A DNA stretch of 64,000 nt, taken from positions 2,031,001-2,095,000 of the forward strand of contig NZ_CP011388.1 of assembly GCF_001644605.1 (NCBI RefSeq), written 5' to 3'. The first letter of the stretch is position 1. Each line of letters starts with the position of its first letter. Below the pieces are notes generated by a model that was given only the letters and a program-made list of their open reading frames with translations, did not search any database and was not told the DNA's origin. A program made the position numbers and the translations under genes. This stretch comes from Paenibacillus swuensis (GTDB taxonomy: Bacteria; Bacillota; Bacilli; Paenibacillales; DY6). Below are positions 62,501 to 64,000 of the stretch, in pieces.

Positions 62501-63059
62501 AGCCGGTATACTTTCGAAACAGCTCGTCCACATATATAAAGGCGGCTATTACTCCCTTATACTCCTTATGCTCATCATAGACGGGGCCTTCGATCATAAA
62601 TACTTTGTTGACCGCGCCTTGGAAAATGAAGAAAGGGTCGGAGAGTACATATTTCCCTTGGTGAACCTTAAGGAGTAAATCCGGATTCTGCTGTTCCAGC
62701 GATACCATGTAACCGTTGGTGGTGGACATCATGGAGTCGTCTCGCGCGTACCCGAAGTTGCGAATTATATCCGGATCGGAAAAGATACGCTCATTGCGTA
62801 AATAGTCCATGATCTCTGTCGCCGTTCCCGTTTGTAGGATGCCGGTATGACTAACCACCCGCAGTTCCGCTTGACGGGTATGCAGCCAGGATGCCAGATC
62901 CCCGGCGGAGGACTGAACCTGAGCCCCGGCCTTCGTTTCCAGAGATTCCAGCATATGGCGCTTGGCTTCCTTGTAATTCACTGCGCCTACAAAGGACAGG
63001 GCCAGTGTCGTAATGACCAACATCCATATCAGAATCTGGTAACGAAGCGAGTCACGCAT
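59592..63059 (-). CDS. Hybrid sensor kinase: dCache-HAMP-PAS-HisKA-REC-REC-HPt
   Basis: 1155 residues: membrane helix about 8-26, extracellular dCache (about 30-275), helix 278-299, HAMP (300-355), PAS (360-490), HisKA with MSHELRTPLNG (His513), ATPase with NAIKFT and GGTGLGL, first receiver (about 750-875; Asp805 in IMDMECED, Lys858), second receiver (about 895-1010; Asp944 in LMDLHMPEMDG) and HPt with LHTLKGASG (His1095). A full phosphorelay on one chain, so output to a separate regulator such as the OmpR-type one downstream is likely. ATG 63059 follows GGAGGATACG. Confidence 0.92.
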   Translation of the reverse strand: MRDSLRYQILIWMLVITTLALSFVGAVNYKEAKRHMLESLETKAGAQVQSSAGDLASWLHTRQAELRVVSHTGILQTGTATEIMDYLRNERIFSDPDIIRNFGYARDDSMMSTTNGYMVSLEQQNPDLLLKVHQGKYVLSDPFFIFQGAVNKVFMIEGPVYDEHKEYKGVIAAFIYVDELFRKYTGFRSGSVGTHYIMKKDGTLIYQRQTYSSRGSDDSAAVKKKFEAIVPVMSSQLSGSARHHDDIAFFARIKDTDWVLVSNIPLEQYMSPLRKLQQNTVLTVLFAELLLCAVIYFMIQRFTKRISGIVKVTKKVAAGHFTVQPIPLTKNDEIDSLASSVNGMVGQLKIMFDHLEAIINQNGYGMIVVNTDFKVTYFNRAAEHMLGYTAADVIHTATPMLWLDEREVTVRAELYSRELDTLVQPDTSVLVCKKLRGMKMEEEWTLVHASGHAFPVSLNIGVIHQGNDQERGYVFTLRDITEEKQIRRELVKAKEEAVEASGEKSMFLARMSHELRTPLNGMIGLSQLMHKTTLTYTQQDYLNNIQASSQSLLHIINDILDYSKAEAGKIELEKVRFKPEALVRKVADTLSVFHGKKPLEFIIDVDLTLPRYLIGDSLRLEQVLLNLCGNAIKFTNHGHIALRIQEIYRSEGRTRLQFQVEDTGIGMSEEQLSRLFTPFTQADESTSREYGGTGLGLVISKSLIEMLGGTLQVKSTPGSGTSFSFCLEFDRLHETGSKTYQLPDFMHHAKVLLVEDHPVLLRNMQSVLLDLGLEVTVAGSWNQAFYHLDSGKAFDHREWDYLIMDMECEDMYGQQTWSRLQQAIAGKRTLTIALTTVFGRDAMLEMTRVERPGAVIVKPVDRSNLFQALLSTVERRSRNTADPDLLRTAFPSEGRILLAEDHPINQQVAVELLSARGYTVQVAANGMEVMEWLPKSAWDLILMDLHMPEMDGLSTARAIRRQPGYESIPIIAITASTQKNEHIECYRSGMNDIVTKPVDEETLLHTVQKWLIPKEHRTSQQATTRYQPMDLLWEETDGMRIDGIHTQRVLHRLNGKKNILMHMLRTFAMDYEGFHSRLSNEAEAGNDNTVLRLLHTLKGASGNLSAERLFAAVSRLEEGYTDNEWSALAPEREALRTELERLIRAIGTMDTMEAG

Positions 63060-63120
63060 AACCGTATCCTCCGAATGAACTAGTTTATAATAACTATATC
63101 GGACGCAGAGGATGTAGAAT

Positions 63121-64000
63121 TCACTGTTTTTTATGGGGTAAAGTCAGCTTTACCGTCGTTCCGATCCCTGGCCGGCTGTACATATGCACACCGTAGTCGG
63201 GTCCGTATTGGAGCTGAATTCGTTCTTCCACGTTTCGGATGCCGTACCCCGAAGGAATGCCTTGCGGCGTTAATCCCGCATGAAACCTAGCCGTATTCAT
63301 TCCGATTCCGTTATCGATAACTTTAATGATTACTTTTCCATCTTCCTGAGCGATGACGATGCGAATATGAATTCGTTCTTCAAACCAAGCATGCTTCAAT
63401 ACATTCTCCACGAAAGGCTGCAGAATAAGTTTAATGGTTTCACAACATAACAATTGTTCATCGATATCATATGAGGCTTCAAAGCGGTCTCCGTATTTAA
63501 TAGTTTGTATATCAATATAAGCCTTAACCTGCTGCAACTCTTTATCGAGCGAGATCAACATATTCCCGTCATTCAGGGTCAGTCTGTAGAACTTGGCCAA
63601 TCCGGAAACCATACGGCTTAAATTCTCGACCTCACCGAGATTTGCCAGGCTGTTTATGGAAGAAAGGGTGTTGTAGAGGAAATGAGGATTGATCTGAGCT
63701 TGCAGTGATTCCAATTCCGCTTCTTTCTTCTGAATGTTCTTCACGTAAACTTCCTGAATCAGTTCTTCTATATTTTGCGCCATCCCGTTAAAGGCTCCCG
63801 CAATGCTTGCGAATTCATCGTTACTGGTAAAGCGGACCCGCTTTCCGAATTCCCCGCCCTGAAACGACGTAATCAGAGAGACAAGCTTCCCCACCTTTCT
63901 TGCAAAATATCGCGCCACCAACAACCCCAGTCCCGCCATAACGATAAAGCTGACCGTACAGACAAGGATTGTGAAGTTGCGGATGGCCTGTACATCTTTC
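63121..64000 (-). CDS. YesM/LytS-type sensor histidine kinase, partial (N-terminus outside window)
   Basis: The frame is open to the right window edge, so at least 292 residues are encoded. It starts in a membrane helix (VQAIRNFTILVC onward), then HAMP, a coiled linker, QINPHFLYNTLS (phospho-acceptor His) and PFVENVLKHA, with DNGIGM as G-box. The apparent ATG at 63939 lies inside the membrane helix and is not the real start. The stop is 61 nt before the hybrid kinase start. Confidence 0.88.
   Translation of the reverse strand, partial: KDVQAIRNFTILVCTVSFIVMAGLGLLVARYFARKVGKLVSLITSFQGGEFGKRVRFTSNDEFASIAGAFNGMAQNIEELIQEVYVKNIQKKEAELESLQAQINPHFLYNTLSSINSLANLGEVENLSRMVSGLAKFYRLTLNDGNMLISLDKELQQVKAYIDIQTIKYGDRFEASYDIDEQLLCCETIKLILQPFVENVLKHAWFEERIHIRIVIAQEDGKVIIKVIDNGIGMNTARFHAGLTPQGIPSGYGIRNVEERIQLQYGPDYGVHMYSRPGIGTTVKLTLPHKKQ

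Noticed and set aside
1-64000. CRISPR arrays, tRNA, rRNA, insertion sequences, prophage or attachment sites
   Set aside because: Looked for regularly spaced repeats, tRNA-like cloverleaf ends, rRNA cores and transposase or integrase motifs; none was seen.

Overview
The window looks like a chromosomal segment of a Paenibacillaceae bacterium (Paenibacillus or a close relative). The evidence is strong AGGAGG-type ribosome binding sites, frequent GTG/TTG starts, YesM/YesN-type two-component pairs next to LplB/YtcP-type sugar ABC transporters, a sporulenol-type terpene cyclase, a CpsC/CpsD-led exopolysaccharide operon and large secreted glycoside hydrolases. No rRNA, tRNA, CRISPR array, insertion sequence or prophage is visible.

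Layout. (1) 1-746, minus: a LysW-type amino-group carrier protein followed by a LysX-like ATP-grasp ligase that runs off the left edge. (2) 900-9692, minus: a compact sulfur-scavenging operon like the B. subtilis ytmI-ytnM (snaA-tcyJKLMN-cmo-sndA) region. It has a LysR regulator, a one-SBP/two-permease/one-ATPase cystine-type importer, two flavin monooxygenases, an M20 deacylase, a GNAT acetyltransferase and an added DinB-fold protein. The predicted route is uptake of S-modified cysteine, N-acetylation, oxidative C-S cleavage and deacetylation. The LysR gene has a probable ATT start and a leader with two mutually exclusive hairpins. (3) 9924-14460, minus: terpene cyclase SqhC and two exported or membrane-anchored proteins of unknown function. 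(4) 14590-25613, minus: exopolysaccharide genes (CpsC, CpsD, GalU, priming transferase, polymerase, pyruvyl transferase, two GT4, flippase, ManC), with a divergent XRE regulator at 25849. Four copies of a GATACATTTTGTATC-like palindrome lie in front of the EPS sub-units. (5) 26189-29261: a small antisense ORF, a 580-bp gene-poor stretch with a LexA-like box and a possible broken gene, a membrane metallophosphoesterase and a third luciferase-like monooxygenase. (6) 29320-42545: an alpha-mannan-type utilisation locus with SBP, two permeases, YesN/YesM pair, GH76 endo-mannanase, AraC regulator, phytanoyl-CoA-dioxygenase-like enzyme and a GHL10-type secreted hydrolase. Pairs of TGTCACAAAA spaced 22 bp apart occur before both the transporter and the kinase/GH76 intergenic region. 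(7) 42624-54198: RpiR regulator, second sugar ABC transporter, AraC-type response regulator, GH42 beta-galactosidase, divergent GH32 fructosidase and a YesM-type kinase. (8) 54301-64000, minus: signalling genes: chemoreceptor, GGDEF/EAL protein, OmpR-type regulator, a 1155-residue hybrid kinase with HPt, and a truncated sensor kinase.

Functionally, the window combines nutrient scavenging (sulfur compounds, mannan, galactosides/fructans), envelope and EPS construction, and environmental sensing. The least explained parts are the LysW/LysX pair next to the sulfur operon, the LysR leader RNA, and the two predicted operator families (EPS palindrome and mannan direct repeats). All functions are inferred from sequence alone; no database search was run.
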